From contig NZ_CAJYES010000113.1 in assembly GCF_913773995.1 (NCBI RefSeq), positions 1-64,000 of the forward strand: a stretch of 64,000 nucleotides of DNA, given 5' to 3'. Source of the DNA: an uncultured Pseudacidovorax sp. (lineage in GTDB: Bacteria > Pseudomonadota > Gammaproteobacteria > Burkholderiales > Burkholderiaceae_C). Every line of letters begins with the position of its first letter. Within the stretch, counting starts at the first letter, position 1. This document shows positions 42,755 to 52,935 of this stretch, piece after piece. The notes below the pieces were generated by a model, which ran no database searches, was not told the DNA's origin, and saw nothing but the letters and a program-made list of their open reading frames with translations. Made by a program: the position numbers and the translations under genes.

Positions 42755-43405
42755 ATGACTTTTGCCATCCAACGACGCACGCTCGGCCGCTGGGCCACCC
42801 TCGGCGCGTTCGTCTTCGCACTCGGCGCCGCCAGTGCCCCGGCCGTGGCGGCCGACGAGGCACCGGATGCACTTGTCAAGCGCCTGTCCACCGAGGTGCT
42901 GGACACCATCAAGGCTGATAGCTCCATCAAGGCCGGCGACATCCCCAAGATCATGGCGCTGGTCGACGCGAAGATCATGCCGAACGTCAACTTTCAGCGC
43001 ATGACGTCTTCCGCCGTCGGTCCGGCCTGGCGTCAAGCCACGCCCGACCAGCGCAACCGCCTGCAGCAGGAATTCAAGACGCTGCTGGTTCGCACCTACG
43101 CCGGCGCGCTTGACCAAGTCAGCGACCAGACAGTCACCATCAAGCCGTTCCGCGGCTCGGCTGACGACAAGGAAGTGCTGGTGCGTACCGAAGTCCGGGG
43201 ATCCGGCGAACCCGTGCAGATCGACTATCGGCTCGAGAAGACGCCCGGTGAGGGCTATGGCTGGAAGGTCTACAACCTCAATGTAATGGGCGTGTGGCTG
43301 GTCGACACCTATCGCACGCAGTTCGCACAGGAGATCAACGCCAAGGGCATCGACGGCCTGATCGCGACGCTCGCGGCGCGCAACAAGTCGAACGCCCGCA
43401 GCTGA
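42755..43405 (+). CDS. mlaC: Phospholipid-binding protein MlaC
   Basis: Periplasmic carrier that shuttles lipid between MlaA and MlaD. Sec signal peptide (LGAFVFALGAASAPAVAAD), then the MlaC domain: PDALVKRLSTEVLDTIK, KIMPNVNFQRMTSSAVGPAW, QFKTLLVRTY-type EFKTLLVRTYAGAL and GWKVYNLNVMGVWLVDTYR. GAAGGGAAT precedes ATG 42755. 216 aa. A 118-base gap separates it from mlaA. Confidence 0.95.
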   Translation: MTFAIQRRTLGRWATLGAFVFALGAASAPAVAADEAPDALVKRLSTEVLDTIKADSSIKAGDIPKIMALVDAKIMPNVNFQRMTSSAVGPAWRQATPDQRNRLQQEFKTLLVRTYAGALDQVSDQTVTIKPFRGSADDKEVLVRTEVRGSGEPVQIDYRLEKTPGEGYGWKVYNLNVMGVWLVDTYRTQFAQEINAKGIDGLIATLAARNKSNARS

Positions 43406-43415
43406 GGGCGTGCCA

Positions 43416-43706
43416 ATGGCGCTGGATGCTCTCACGCTGATGCTGCCACCGCGCCTGACACATGACGAGGCGCCGGCCTGCATGCGGATGTTGCAGCAGG
43501 GTCTCACGGCGCAGGCCGGCTCGTCGGCTGTTGTGGATGCGAGCGCTCTGAGCCAATTCGATTCTTCGGCGCTTGCCGTGCTGCTGGAGTGCCGCCGCGA
43601 GGCGGCTGCATTGGGCCGCGGCTTTGCGGTCAAGGGGCTGCCGGCCCGTCTGCGGGAGTTGGCGATGCTATATGGCGTTGCCGGCTTGCTGCCATCTGCT
43701 CCCTGA
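43416..43706 (+). CDS. mlaB: STAS-domain protein MlaB
   Basis: Cytoplasmic STAS subunit that binds MlaF and is needed for transporter assembly. The 96 residues match a STAS fold: VVDASALSQFDSSALAVLLECRREA (about 41-65), with Ser residues at the usual Thr position. ATG 43416 is preferred to GTG 43410 (two residues longer). Low sequence identity is usual in this family, but position after mlaC supports the call. Confidence 0.88.
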   Translation: MALDALTLMLPPRLTHDEAPACMRMLQQGLTAQAGSSAVVDASALSQFDSSALAVLLECRREAAALGRGFAVKGLPARLRELAMLYGVAGLLPSAP

Positions 43707-43805
43707 GCGAAGCTCGGCAGGGCCCGCTTTCGGCCAGCGCGCCACAGCGCGTCGAAGCCTTGCTCGGCCGGGGGCAAGGGGAAGAACCTAGAATCCCCAC
43801 CCCCT

Positions 43806-44753
43806 ATGGCCGCCGTCTCCTTCCAGTCCGTCTCCAAGACCTATCCTCCGTCCCGCGCGCAGCGGGCTCATGGCAATCCAGGTCTGCGGGCGTTGGAAGA
43901 CGTCAGCTTCGACATCGAGGAGGGCGAGTTTTTCGGCCTTCTGGGCCCGAACGGCGCGGGCAAGACCACCCTGATCAGCATCCTGGCCGGCCTCTCCCGG
44001 CCGACCGCAGGTCAGGTGAGCGTGCACGGCTTCGACGTGCAGACGCACTTCGCCGATGCCCGCCGCCAGCTCGGCATCGTGCCGCAGGAGCTGGTCTTCG
44101 ATCCCTTCTTCAATGTCCGCGAGACGCTGCGGCTGCAGTCCGGCTACTTCGGCATCGCACGCAATGACGACTGGATCGACGAGCTGCTCACCAGCCTGGG
44201 TCTGGCCGACAAAGCCGACGCCAACATGCGCCAGCTCTCCGGCGGCATGAAGCGCCGGGTGCTGGTGGCGCAGGCGCTGGTGCACAAGCCGCCGGTGATC
44301 GTGCTCGACGAGCCCACTGCCGGCGTGGACGTGGAACTGCGCCAGACGCTCTGGCAGTTCGTCGCCCGCCTCAACCGTGAGGGCAGCACCGTGCTGCTGA
44401 CCACGCACTACCTCGAAGAGGCCGAAGCCCTGTGCAACCGCATCGCCATGCTCAAGAAGGGCAGGGTGGTGGCGCTGGACCGCACGAGCGAGCTGCTCAA
44501 GGCGGCGGCCAGCAACGTCCTGCGCTTCAAGACCGATGCCGAGCTGCCCTGGGAGCTGGCCCGCAACGCCCGCATCACCGGCCGCATCGTCCAGCTGCCG
44601 GCGCAGAACGCGCTGGAGGTGGAGCAGTTGCTGTCCAACCTGCGCCAGGCCGGCGTGCCGGTCGAGGACGTGGAGATGCGCAAGGCCGACCTGGAGGATG
44701 TCTTCATCGACCTGATGGCCGGCGAGCAGACGCCGCTGGAGGTGGCGCGATGA
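43806..44753 (+). CDS. yadG: ABC-2-type exporter ATP-binding protein, YadG-like
   Basis: ATPase of an ABC-2 exporter, 315 aa. Walker A LGPNGAGKTTLIS (about 53-65), GIVPQELVFDPFFNVRETLR, signature LSGGMKRRVLVAQAL, Walker B VIVLDEPTAGVD and H-loop LTTHYLEEAEALC. The full length and the FDPFFNV motif follow YadG. It overlaps its permease (ATGA). The cargo is unknown; linkage to Mla suggests an envelope role but this is inference. Confidence 0.9.
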   Translation: MAAVSFQSVSKTYPPSRAQRAHGNPGLRALEDVSFDIEEGEFFGLLGPNGAGKTTLISILAGLSRPTAGQVSVHGFDVQTHFADARRQLGIVPQELVFDPFFNVRETLRLQSGYFGIARNDDWIDELLTSLGLADKADANMRQLSGGMKRRVLVAQALVHKPPVIVLDEPTAGVDVELRQTLWQFVARLNREGSTVLLTTHYLEEAEALCNRIAMLKKGRVVALDRTSELLKAAASNVLRFKTDAELPWELARNARITGRIVQLPAQNALEVEQLLSNLRQAGVPVEDVEMRKADLEDVFIDLMAGEQTPLEVAR

Positions 44754-45529
44754 GAGAGATGCTGCTGTCGCGCGCCATGGGCTGGCGCGCCCTGCTGGCC
44801 AAGGAGGTGCTGCGCTTCTGGAAGGTCGCCGGCCAGACCGTCGGCGCGCCGGTGCTGACCTCGGTGCTCTACCTGATGGTCTTCGGCCATGTGCTGGAGG
44901 ACCACGTCCAGGTCTACGGCCGCTTCAGCTACACCGCCTTCCTGATCCCGGGGCTGGTGATGATGAGCGTGCTGCAGAACGCCTTCGCCAACAGCTCGTC
45001 GTCCATCATCCAGAGCAAGATCATGGGCAACCTGGTGTTCGTGCTGCTGACGCCGTTGTCCCACTGGGGCTGGTTCTTCGCCTATGTGGGCTCGTCGGTG
45101 GTGCGCGGCCTGGTGGTCGGCGCGGGCGTGCTGCTGGTCACCATGTTCTTCGCCGTGCCGCCCTTCGCGCAGCCGCTGTGGATCGTGCTCTTCGCCCTGC
45201 TGGGCGCGGGCCTGCTCGGCACGCTGGGCCTGATCGCCGGCCTCTGGGCCGAGAAGTTCGACCAGATGGCGGTGTTCCAGAACTTCCTGATCATGCCCAT
45301 GACCTTCCTGTCGGGCGTGTTCTATTCCATCGGCTCGCTGCCACCCTTCTGGCAGGCGGTGAGCCACCTTAACCCCTTCTTCTACATGATCGACGGCTTC
45401 CGCTACGGCTTCTTCGGCATGTCGGACGTGTCGCCCTGGCTGAGCCTGGGCGTCGTGGCCGGTGCGCTGGCCGTGGTGAGTACCGTGGCGGTGCACCTGC
45501 TGCGTACCGGCTACAAGATCCGAGGCTGA
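44750..45529 (+). CDS. yadH: ABC-2-type exporter permease, YadH-like
   Basis: Six-helix permease of 259 aa pairing with the upstream ATPase. Hallmarks are VLYLMVFGHVL, IPGLVMMSVLQNAFANSSSSIIQSKIMGN (about residues 67-95) and the FLIMPMTFLSGVFYSIGSLP stretch, followed by HLNPFFYMIDGFRYGFFG. Begins with MREMLLSRAMGWRALLAKEV. Confidence 0.92.
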   Translation: MREMLLSRAMGWRALLAKEVLRFWKVAGQTVGAPVLTSVLYLMVFGHVLEDHVQVYGRFSYTAFLIPGLVMMSVLQNAFANSSSSIIQSKIMGNLVFVLLTPLSHWGWFFAYVGSSVVRGLVVGAGVLLVTMFFAVPPFAQPLWIVLFALLGAGLLGTLGLIAGLWAEKFDQMAVFQNFLIMPMTFLSGVFYSIGSLPPFWQAVSHLNPFFYMIDGFRYGFFGMSDVSPWLSLGVVAGALAVVSTVAVHLLRTGYKIRG

Positions 45530-45603
45530 AGAAGGCCTGCCATTTCGAGGCCGCGACTGCCTTTCGGCCGCTGCTGCATCCAACGACCGCCCCGCGCCCC
45601 ACC

Positions 45604-45846
45604 ATGACCGCCCAAGAACTCCAGGCCCTGATCGAGGCCGGCCTGCCCTGCCAGCACATCACGCTGGAAGGCGACGGCCGACACTGGTTCGCCACCATCG
45701 TCTCGGCCGAATTCGAGGGCAAGCGTCTCATCCAGCGCCATCAGCGGGTCTATGCCACCCTCGGTGAGAAAATGCATACCGACGAAGTGCATGCGCTGTC
45801 GATGAAGACCTACACGCCTGCCGAGTGGGCCAAGCAGAGCGCCTGA
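45604..45846 (+). CDS. ibaG: BolA-family protein IbaG
   Basis: Small BolA-like protein of 80 aa that, with monothiol glutaredoxin, binds or delivers Fe-S clusters. Conserved [33 protein letters not shown] (His in the [10 protein letters not shown] motif) and the C-terminal [13 protein letters not shown]. In E. coli ibaG also lies between mlaB and murA; here the YadGH pair is inserted in that order. Confidence 0.95.
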   Translation: MTAQELQALIEAGLPCQHITLEGDGRHWFATIVSAEFEGKRLIQRHQRVYATLGEKMHTDEVHALSMKTYTPAEWAKQSA

Positions 45847-45889
45847 GCCCGTTGACCGAACGGCCCAGCCGCCGTTCCAAGGAATCCTG

Positions 45890-47170
45890 ATGGACAAACT
45901 CCTCATTCGCGGCGGGCGCAGGCTCGGCGGCGAAGTCACCATTTCCGGCGCCAAGAATGCGGCGCTGCCCCAGTTGTGCGCCGCGTTGCTGACCACCGAC
46001 CCGGTGGTCGTGCACAACGTGCCGCGCCTGCAGGACGTCTCCACCATGCTCAAGCTGGTGCGCCACATGGGCGTGACCGCGCAGCGCGACGACAACGGCA
46101 CCGTGAGCCTCGACGCCGCCGACCTGACGCAGCCCGAGGCACCCTACGAGCTGGTCAAGACCATGCGCGCGTCGGTGCTCGCGCTGGGTCCGCTGGTGGC
46201 GCGCTTCGGCCATGCCAAGGTGTCGCTGCCCGGCGGCTGCGGCATCGGCTCGCGGCCGGTCGACCAGCACATCAAGGGCCTGCGCGCCATGGGCGCCGAG
46301 ATCGACGTCGAGCATGGCTACATGATGGCCCGGCTGCAGCCTGGCCTCACGCGCCTGCGCGGCGCGCGCATCACCACCGACATGGTCACCGTGACCGGCA
46401 CCGAGAACCTGCTGATGGCCGCCACGCTGGCCGAAGGCGAAACGGTGCTGGAGAACGCGGCCCAGGAGCCGGAGATCCCCGACCTGGCCGAGATGCTCAT
46501 CAAGATGGGCGCGAAGATCGAAGGCCACGGCACCAGCCGCATCCGCATCCAGGGGGTGGAGCGCCTGCACGGCTGCGAACATGCGACGGTGGCGGACCGC
46601 ATCGAGGCCGGCACCTTCCTGTGCGCCGTGGCGGCCACGGGCGGCGACGTGCTGCTGCGCGGCGCCCGCGCCGATCACCTGGATGCCGTGGTCGAGAAGC
46701 TGCGCGATGCCGGTGCGCAGATCACCGAGGAGGCGGGCGGACTGCGCATCCGCTCGCAGGGTCGCCTCAAGGGCCAGAGCTTCCGCACGACCGAGTACCC
46801 TGGCTTTCCGACCGACATGCAGGCGCAGTTCATGGCGCTGAACGTCATCTCGGAAGGCGCATCGACGGTCACCGAAACGATCTTCGAGAACCGGATGATG
46901 CATGTCAACGAACTGCTGCGGCTCGGTGCGCGCATCCAGACCGATGGCCGCACGGCCGTCATTGAAGGCGTGCCTCGCCTGTCGGGGGCCTCGGTAATGG
47001 CCACCGACCTGCGTGCCTCTGCCTGCCTGGTCATCGCCGGCCTGGTGGCCGACGGCGAGACCCTGGTGGACCGCATCTACCACCTGGACCGCGGCTACGA
47101 CCGCATCGAACGCAAGCTCGGCAGCCTGGGCGCCGACATCGAACGCATTTCCACCGGAGCCGCCGCGTGA
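45890..47170 (+). CDS. murA: UDP-N-acetylglucosamine 1-carboxyvinyltransferase
   Basis: First committed step of peptidoglycan synthesis: transfers enolpyruvate from PEP to UDP-GlcNAc. It carries the active-site Cys in [14 protein letters not shown] (Cys117), the residue alkylated by fosfomycin, plus GAKNAALP (about 21-28), [13 protein letters not shown] and [14 protein letters not shown]. 426 aa. AAGGAATCC precedes ATG 45890. The stop overlaps hisG (GTGA). Confidence 0.97.
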   Translation: MDKLLIRGGRRLGGEVTISGAKNAALPQLCAALLTTDPVVVHNVPRLQDVSTMLKLVRHMGVTAQRDDNGTVSLDAADLTQPEAPYELVKTMRASVLALGPLVARFGHAKVSLPGGCGIGSRPVDQHIKGLRAMGAEIDVEHGYMMARLQPGLTRLRGARITTDMVTVTGTENLLMAATLAEGETVLENAAQEPEIPDLAEMLIKMGAKIEGHGTSRIRIQGVERLHGCEHATVADRIEAGTFLCAVAATGGDVLLRGARADHLDAVVEKLRDAGAQITEEAGGLRIRSQGRLKGQSFRTTEYPGFPTDMQAQFMALNVISEGASTVTETIFENRMMHVNELLRLGARIQTDGRTAVIEGVPRLSGASVMATDLRASACLVIAGLVADGETLVDRIYHLDRGYDRIERKLGSLGADIERISTGAAA

Positions 47171-47808
47171 TCACGCTCGCCTTGTCCAAGGGACGCATCT
47201 TCGAAGAGACGCTGCCGCTGCTGGCCGCTGCCGGCATCGAGGTGACCGAAGACCCCGAGAAGTCGCGCAAGCTGATCCTGCCGACGACCCGCCCCGATGT
47301 TCGCGTGGTGCTGGTGCGCGCATCGGACGTGCCCACCTACGTGCAGTACGGCGGCGCCGACCTGGGCGTGACCGGCCTGGACGTGCTGCTGGAGCATGGC
47401 AGCGAAGGCCTGTACCAGCCGCTGGACCTGCGCATCGCCCGGTGCCGCCTGAGCGTGGCCGTGCGCGCCGACTACGACTATGCCCATGCGGTGCGCCAGG
47501 GCGCGCGCCTGGCCGTGGCCACCAAGTATGTGGGCCTGGCCCGCGAGTTCTTCGCCCGCAAGGGCGTGCACGTGGACCTGATCAAGCTCTACGGCAGCAT
47601 GGAACTGGCGCCGCTCACCGGCCTGGCCGATGCCATCGTCGACCTGGTCTCCACCGGCAATACGTTGCGCGCCAACCACCTGGTGGAGGTCGAGCGCATC
47701 ATGGACATCAGCGCCCGCCTGGTCGTCAATCAGGCTGCGCTCAAGCTCAAGCGCGAGCCCATCCGCCGCATCATCGACGCCTTCGCGTCGGCCCTTCCGC
47801 AGAACTGA
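47167..47808 (+). CDS. hisG: ATP phosphoribosyltransferase, short form
   Basis: First and feedback-controlled step of histidine synthesis. At 213 aa it is the short HisG (HisG_S) lacking the C-terminal regulatory domain; this form works only with HisZ, which is not in the window. Motifs: [18 protein letters not shown] (residues 2-19), [13 protein letters not shown], and the PRPP site [21 protein letters not shown] 47167 overlaps murA's stop. Confidence 0.96.
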   Translation: MITLALSKGRIFEETLPLLAAAGIEVTEDPEKSRKLILPTTRPDVRVVLVRASDVPTYVQYGGADLGVTGLDVLLEHGSEGLYQPLDLRIARCRLSVAVRADYDYAHAVRQGARLAVATKYVGLAREFFARKGVHVDLIKLYGSMELAPLTGLADAIVDLVSTGNTLRANHLVEVERIMDISARLVVNQAALKLKREPIRRIIDAFASALPQN

Positions 47809-47836
47809 CCGATTCTTCTCCCACCCTGCCGCTGCC

Positions 47837-49162
47837 ATGACCCTGCAAGCCACTCCATTGCGTCTCGCCACCTCCGCGCCCGATTTCGAGGCCGCGTTCA
47901 AGGCGCGTCTGCATTGGGCGGCGGACACCGATGCGGCCATCGAGCAGCGCGTGGCGGACATCCTGGCCGACGTGCAGCAGCGCGGCGACGCCGCGGTGCT
48001 GGATTACACCCGCCGCTTCGATGGCCTCGAAGCGGATTCGCTGTCGGCGCTGGCGCTGGATCCGGTCGAGCTGAAGGCCGCCTTCGACGCGCTGCCGGAT
48101 GCGCAGCGCAACGCCCTCGAAGCCGCCGCCCGCCGCGTGCGCAGCTACCACGAGGCCCAGAAGAAGGCGAGCGGCGAGAGCTGGACCTACCGCGACGAGG
48201 ACGGAACGCTGCTGGGCCAGAAGGTCACGCCGCTGGACCGCGTGGGCATCTATGTGCCGGGCGGCAAGGCGGCCTATCCGTCGAGCGTGCTGATGAACGC
48301 CATCCCGGCGCACGTGGCCGGCGTCGGCGAGATCGTGATGGTGGTACCCACCCCGCGCGGCGAGAAGAACCCGCTGGTGCTCGCAGCCGCCCACGTGGCG
48401 GGCGTCACACGCGCCTTCACCATCGGCGGTGCACAGGCCGTGGCCGCGCTGGCCTACGGCACGGCGACGGTGCCGGCCGTGGACAAGATCACCGGCCCGG
48501 GCAATGCCTACGTGGCGGCCGCCAAGCGCCGCGTTTTCGGCGCCGTGGGCATCGACATGATCGCGGGCCCCAGCGAGATCCTGGTGCTGGCCGACGGCAG
48601 CACGCCGCCCGACTGGGTGGCCATGGACCTGTTCAGCCAAGCCGAGCATGACGAGCTGGCCCAGAGCATCCTGCTGTGTCCGGACGCCGCCTACATCGAC
48701 GCCGTGCAGCGCGAGATCGACCGCCTGCTGCCCACCATGCCGCGGCGCGAGATCATTGCGGCCAGCCTCAACGGCCGCGGCGCGCTGATCCACACGCGCG
48801 ACATGGAAGAGGCCTGCGCCATCAGCAACCGGATCGCGCCCGAGCACCTGGAGGTCTCCAGCCGCGAACCGCAGCGCTGGGAGCCGCTGCTGAAGCACGC
48901 CGGCGCAATCTTCCTGGGCGCCTTCACCAGCGAAAGCCTGGGCGACTACTGCGCCGGTCCCAACCACGTGTTGCCCACCTCGGGCACTGCGCGCTTCTCC
49001 TCGCCGCTGGGCGTGTACGACTTCCAGAAGCGCAGCAGCCTGATCGAGGTGAGCGAGGCCGGTGCGCGTGCGCTCGGCCCCATTGCCGCAGAGCTGGCCT
49101 ATGGCGAGGGCCTGCAGGCGCATGCCCGCGCGGCCGAACTGCGGCTGGAAGGACGGCCGTGA
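47837..49162 (+). CDS. hisD: Histidinol dehydrogenase
   Basis: Zn-dependent two-step oxidation of histidinol to histidine. Motifs: [21 protein letters not shown] (about 133-153), [49 protein letters not shown] and [24 protein letters not shown] 47837 gives the 441-aa family length; the reading frame upstream lies within hisG. The following small gene starts at GTG 49159, overlapping its stop. Confidence 0.97.
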   Translation: MTLQATPLRLATSAPDFEAAFKARLHWAADTDAAIEQRVADILADVQQRGDAAVLDYTRRFDGLEADSLSALALDPVELKAAFDALPDAQRNALEAAARRVRSYHEAQKKASGESWTYRDEDGTLLGQKVTPLDRVGIYVPGGKAAYPSSVLMNAIPAHVAGVGEIVMVVPTPRGEKNPLVLAAAHVAGVTRAFTIGGAQAVAALAYGTATVPAVDKITGPGNAYVAAAKRRVFGAVGIDMIAGPSEILVLADGSTPPDWVAMDLFSQAEHDELAQSILLCPDAAYIDAVQREIDRLLPTMPRREIIAASLNGRGALIHTRDMEEACAISNRIAPEHLEVSSREPQRWEPLLKHAGAIFLGAFTSESLGDYCAGPNHVLPTSGTARFSSPLGVYDFQKRSSLIEVSEAGARALGPIAAELAYGEGLQAHARAAELRLEGRP

Positions 49163-49515
49163 ACGCCGCGCGCCAGGCCCTGCTGGCGCTGGCGCTGCTG
49201 GGTGTCGCCGCAGCGGCTTCGGCCATGAGCCTGCGCGAGTTCCGCACGCTGGAGGCCGCAGGCAAGGAAGGCCCCAACTACGCCAGCTATTACCTGGTCG
49301 GCGTGGTCGAGGGCCTGCGCGAATCGGCCGAGGCGACGCAGCGCAGTGGCCAGAAGCCGCCCTTTTGCGTGGCAGGCCGCCGGCTGGAGCCCTCGATGGC
49401 GCGATCCCTGTTCCAGGGCGAGCTGGCGCGCAATGCCCAACTCTACGAGGCCGACATGCCGGTGCAGCTGGTGCTGTCGGCGGCCCTGCAGAGCGCCTAC
49501 CGCTGCAGCCCGTGA
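49159..49515 (+). CDS. Small secreted protein resembling the Rap1a/Tai immunity-protein fold
   Basis: 118 residues inserted between hisD and hisC and translationally coupled to hisD (GTGA). A signal peptide ([20 protein letters not shown]) is followed by a domain with [21 protein letters not shown] and a terminal [15 protein letters not shown]. The spacing (GxxxG, FC-, then AL-aYrC) resembles Rap1a/Tai-like small periplasmic proteins, where the two Cys form a disulfide. The likeness is by pattern only, no toxin partner is near, and the function is unknown. Confidence 0.75.
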   Translation: MNAARQALLALALLGVAAAASAMSLREFRTLEAAGKEGPNYASYYLVGVVEGLRESAEATQRSGQKPPFCVAGRRLEPSMARSLFQGELARNAQLYEADMPVQLVLSAALQSAYRCSP

Positions 49516-49550
49516 GCGGCCGATCGTCCGCGTCCGAACGTCCTACCGTC

Positions 49551-50663
49551 ATGACCAACTCCTCGACTCCCGACCTGACCCGCCGCGCCCTCGAACGCAT
49601 CCGCCCCGACGTCCGCGACATGCATGCCTACGTCGTGCAGTCCGCCGAGGGCCTGCTCAAGCTCGACGCGATGGAGAACCCCTACGGCCTGCCGCCCGAG
49701 TTGCAGGCCGAACTGGGCGCCCGCCTGGGCGCGCTGGCCGTCAACCGCTATCCCGGTGACGAGGCCCAGCGGCTCAAGACGGCGATCGCGGCCCATGTGG
49801 ACCTGCCGGTCGGCCAGTCGCTGGTGCTGGGCAACGGCTCGGACGAGCTGATTTCGCTGCTGGCCATCGCCTGCGACCAGCCGGGCGCCACCATCCTGGC
49901 GCCGCTGCCCGGCTTCGTGATGTATGCGCTGAGCGCGCAGCTCCAGGGGCTGCGCTTCGTCGGCGTGCCGCTGGATGCCGATTTCCAGCTCGACGAGGCC
50001 GCCATGCTGGCCGCCATCGCCGAGCACAAGCCTGCGCTGCTTTACCTGGCCTACCCCAACAACCCGACCGCCAACCTGTTCGACGCCGCCGTCATGCGCC
50101 GGCTGATCGCCGCCCAGGGCGAGCAGGGCGGCCTGGTCGTGATCGACGAGGCCTACCAGCCTTTCGCCGCCCACAGCTGGCTGGACGAGATCCGTCGCGA
50201 TCCTGCCGGCCACGGCCATGTCGTGCTGATGCGCACCCTCAGCAAGTTCGGCCTGGCCGGCGTGCGCCTAGGCTACCTGCTGGCGCCCGAGGCGCTGGCG
50301 GCCGAGATCGACAAGGTGCGCCCGCCCTACAACATCAGCGTGCTCAATGCCGAATGCGCGCTTTTCGCGCTGGCGCATGCCGAGGTGTTCGAGGCGCAGG
50401 CCCGCGCGATCCGCGACGAGCGCAGCCGGCTGGTGGAGGCGCTGAAGGCGCTCCCGGGCGTGAAGGTGTGGCCCAGCGAGGCGAACATGGTCCTGCTGCG
50501 CGTGCCCGATGCCGATGCGGCCTTCGCCGGCATGAAGGCGCGCGGGGTCCTGATCAAGAACGTTTCTAGAATGCACCCGCTGCTGGCGAACTGCCTGCGC
50601 CTGACGGTCGGCACCCCCGACGACAACGCGCGCATGCTGGCGGCCCTCCAAGCCTCCCTATGA
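49551..50663 (+). CDS. hisC: Histidinol-phosphate aminotransferase
   Basis: PLP aminotransferase of fold I. Motifs: [11 protein letters not shown] (about 41-51), [31 protein letters not shown] and the PLP Lys in [14 protein letters not shown] (about 226-239), with final Arg in LTVG. ATG 49551 gives the proper length of 370 aa. ATGA overlap with hisB. Confidence 0.96.
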   Translation: MTNSSTPDLTRRALERIRPDVRDMHAYVVQSAEGLLKLDAMENPYGLPPELQAELGARLGALAVNRYPGDEAQRLKTAIAAHVDLPVGQSLVLGNGSDELISLLAIACDQPGATILAPLPGFVMYALSAQLQGLRFVGVPLDADFQLDEAAMLAAIAEHKPALLYLAYPNNPTANLFDAAVMRRLIAAQGEQGGLVVIDEAYQPFAAHSWLDEIRRDPAGHGHVVLMRTLSKFGLAGVRLGYLLAPEALAAEIDKVRPPYNISVLNAECALFALAHAEVFEAQARAIRDERSRLVEALKALPGVKVWPSEANMVLLRVPDADAAFAGMKARGVLIKNVSRMHPLLANCLRLTVGTPDDNARMLAALQASL

Positions 50664-51307
50664 ACACCCCCACGGCTCCCGACGCCATCGTTGCCGCCGC
50701 CGGCGGCGCCACGCCCCCGGCGCGCATCGCCGAGGTCGCCCGCAACACGGCCGAGACGAAGATCCGCGTGCGCGTCGACCTCGACGGCAGCGGCAAGGCC
50801 CAACTGGCCACCGGCATCGGCTTCTTCGACCACATGCTCGACCAGATCGCCCGCCACGGCCTGATCGACCTGGACGTGCATTGCGAAGGCGACCTGCACA
50901 TCGACGGCCATCACACGGTCGAAGACGTCGGCATCACCCTGGGCCAGGCGGTCGCCCGCGCGGTGGGCGACAAGAAGGGCATCCGCCGCTACGGCCATGC
51001 CTATGTGCCGCTCGACGAGGCGCTGTCGCGCGTGGTGGTCGACTTCTCCGGCCGCCCGGGCCTGCACATGGATGTGCGCTTCACCAGCGGCATGATCGGC
51101 GGCTTCGACACCCAGCTGACCTTCGAGTTCTTCCAGGGCTTCGTCAATCACGCGGGCGTGACGCTGCACATCGACAACCTCAAGGGCGTCAACGCGCACC
51201 ACCAGTGCGAGACGATCTTCAAGGCCTTCGCCCGCGCCGTGCGCGCCGCGCTCGAACTCGACCCCCGCTCGGCGGGCGTGATTCCCTCCACCAAGGGATC
51301 CCTGTAA
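50660..51307 (+). CDS. hisB: Imidazoleglycerol-phosphate dehydratase
   Basis: Monofunctional HisB (no phosphatase domain), 215 aa. Metal-binding motifs are [13 protein letters not shown] (about 55-67), [11 protein letters not shown] (about 81-91) and the C-terminal [18 protein letters not shown]. An Ala-rich leader of about 20 residues precedes the domain. Confidence 0.96.
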   Translation: MNTPTAPDAIVAAAGGATPPARIAEVARNTAETKIRVRVDLDGSGKAQLATGIGFFDHMLDQIARHGLIDLDVHCEGDLHIDGHHTVEDVGITLGQAVARAVGDKKGIRRYGHAYVPLDEALSRVVVDFSGRPGLHMDVRFTSGMIGGFDTQLTFEFFQGFVNHAGVTLHIDNLKGVNAHHQCETIFKAFARAVRAALELDPRSAGVIPSTKGSL

Positions 51308-51363
51308 ACCTCCCTACCGGCGCACTGTCGCCCGACCGGTCCTTTCCGACCCGAATGACTCCG

Positions 51364-52011
51364 ATGAAGAACAGCGTCGCCGTGGTGGACTACGGCATGG
51401 GCAATCTCTGGTCCGTGTCCCAGGCCGTGTGCCACGCGGCCGATGCCGCGGGCGTGGAGGTGCACGTGACCGCCGACCCCGAGGTCGTGCGCGCGGCCAC
51501 CCGAGTGGTGCTGCCCGGCCAGGGCGCCATGCCCGACTGCATGCGTGAGCTGCGCGAGTCCGGCCTGCTGGCCTCGGTGCTCGAAGCCGCTGCGAGCAAG
51601 CCGCTGTTCGGTGTGTGCGTCGGCATGCAGATGCTGCTGGGCCGCAGCGAGGAAGGCCCCAGCGAGGGCCTGGACCTGATCCCCGGTGAGGTGTTGCGCT
51701 TCCAGCTGGCGGGTCGCCTGCAACCCGACGGCAGCCACTTCAAGGTGCCGCAGATGGGCTGGAACCAGGTCTCGCAGGCGCGGCCGCATGCGATGTGGAA
51801 GGGGATTCCCGAGGGTGCGTGGTTCTATTTCGTCCACAGCTTCTATGCCCGTCCGCAGGACGCGGCGCACAGCGTGGGCGAGGCCGACTATGGTGGCCGC
51901 TTTACCGCGGCGGTGGCCCGCGATAACATTTTTGCGACCCAATTTCACCCGGAGAAGAGCGCCGACCACGGTCTGCAGCTTTACCGGAACTTCCTCCACT
52001 GGACTCCCTGA
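51364..52011 (+). CDS. hisH: Imidazole glycerol phosphate synthase subunit HisH
   Basis: Glutamine amidotransferase supplying ammonia to HisF. Nucleophile Cys in [16 protein letters not shown] (about 82-97), the oxyanion strand MGNLWSV, and the His-Glu of the triad in TQFHPEKS near the end. ATG 51364 is chosen; ATG 51355 three codons upstream is equally possible. 215 aa. Confidence 0.95.
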   Translation: MKNSVAVVDYGMGNLWSVSQAVCHAADAAGVEVHVTADPEVVRAATRVVLPGQGAMPDCMRELRESGLLASVLEAAASKPLFGVCVGMQMLLGRSEEGPSEGLDLIPGEVLRFQLAGRLQPDGSHFKVPQMGWNQVSQARPHAMWKGIPEGAWFYFVHSFYARPQDAAHSVGEADYGGRFTAAVARDNIFATQFHPEKSADHGLQLYRNFLHWTP

Positions 52012-52140
52012 ATCGGCCAGGCCGATCACCGCGGTTGCGGTGGGCGCCCGCGCGCCCCGCAGCCGCCTGAGACGGCCGGTTCGGATCGATTCGTTTCGCT
52101 TTTCTCCTCCTTCGTTCCTGGCACTCTTCAGCGCCTCATC

Positions 52141-52887
52141 ATGCTCCTCATTCCCGCCATCGATCTCAAGGACGGCCATTGCGTTCGGCTCAAGCAGGGC
52201 GACATGGACCAATCGACCGTCTTCAGCGAAGACCCCGCGGCCATGGCGCGCAAGTGGGTGGAGGCCGGCGCCCGCCGCCTGCACCTGGTGGACCTGAACG
52301 GTGCCTTCGCCGGCAAGCCGCAGAACCATGCAGCCATCAAGGCGATCCTGCGCGAGGTGGGTGACGACATTCCGGTGCAACTGGGCGGCGGCATCCGTGA
52401 CCTGGACACCATCGAGCGCTACATCGACGACGGCCTGCGCTACGTGATCATCGGCACGGCGGCGGTGAAGAACCCCGGTTTCCTCAAGGATGCATGCGTG
52501 GCCTTCGGCGGCCACATCATCGTGGGGCTGGACGCCAAGGACGGCAAGGTCGCCACCGACGGCTGGAGCAAGCTCACCGGCCACGAGGTGGTGGACCTGG
52601 GCAAGAAGTTCGAAGACTACGGCGTCGAGTCCATCATCTACACCGACATCGGCCGCGACGGCATGCTGTCGGGCATCAACATCGACGCCACGGTGCGACT
52701 GGCGCAGGCGCTGACCATTCCGGTGATCGCGTCGGGCGGCCTGTCCAACATCGCCGACATCGAGCAGCTGTGCGCGGTGGAAAGCGAGGGGGTGGAGGGC
52801 GTGATCTGCGGGCGCGCGATCTACTCGGGCGATCTGGACTTCGGCAAGGCACAGGCCCGGGCCGACGAACTGGCCGATGCGGCCTGA
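52141..52887 (+). CDS. hisA: Phosphoribosylformimino-5-aminoimidazole carboxamide ribotide isomerase
   Basis: HisA TIM-barrel isomerase, 248 aa. [18 protein letters not shown] (residues 4-21), [23 protein letters not shown] and [13 protein letters not shown] are the expected phosphate-binding loops and the two catalytic Asp residues (Asp8 and the Asp of TDIGRDG). 129 bases after hisH. Confidence 0.97.
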   Translation: MLLIPAIDLKDGHCVRLKQGDMDQSTVFSEDPAAMARKWVEAGARRLHLVDLNGAFAGKPQNHAAIKAILREVGDDIPVQLGGGIRDLDTIERYIDDGLRYVIIGTAAVKNPGFLKDACVAFGGHIIVGLDAKDGKVATDGWSKLTGHEVVDLGKKFEDYGVESIIYTDIGRDGMLSGINIDATVRLAQALTIPVIASGGLSNIADIEQLCAVESEGVEGVICGRAIYSGDLDFGKAQARADELADAA

Positions 52888-52935
52888 CGCCGCCCGTCGC
52901 CTTCCCGCCTTCAGTGGTCGCATGAGGACTTTCGG

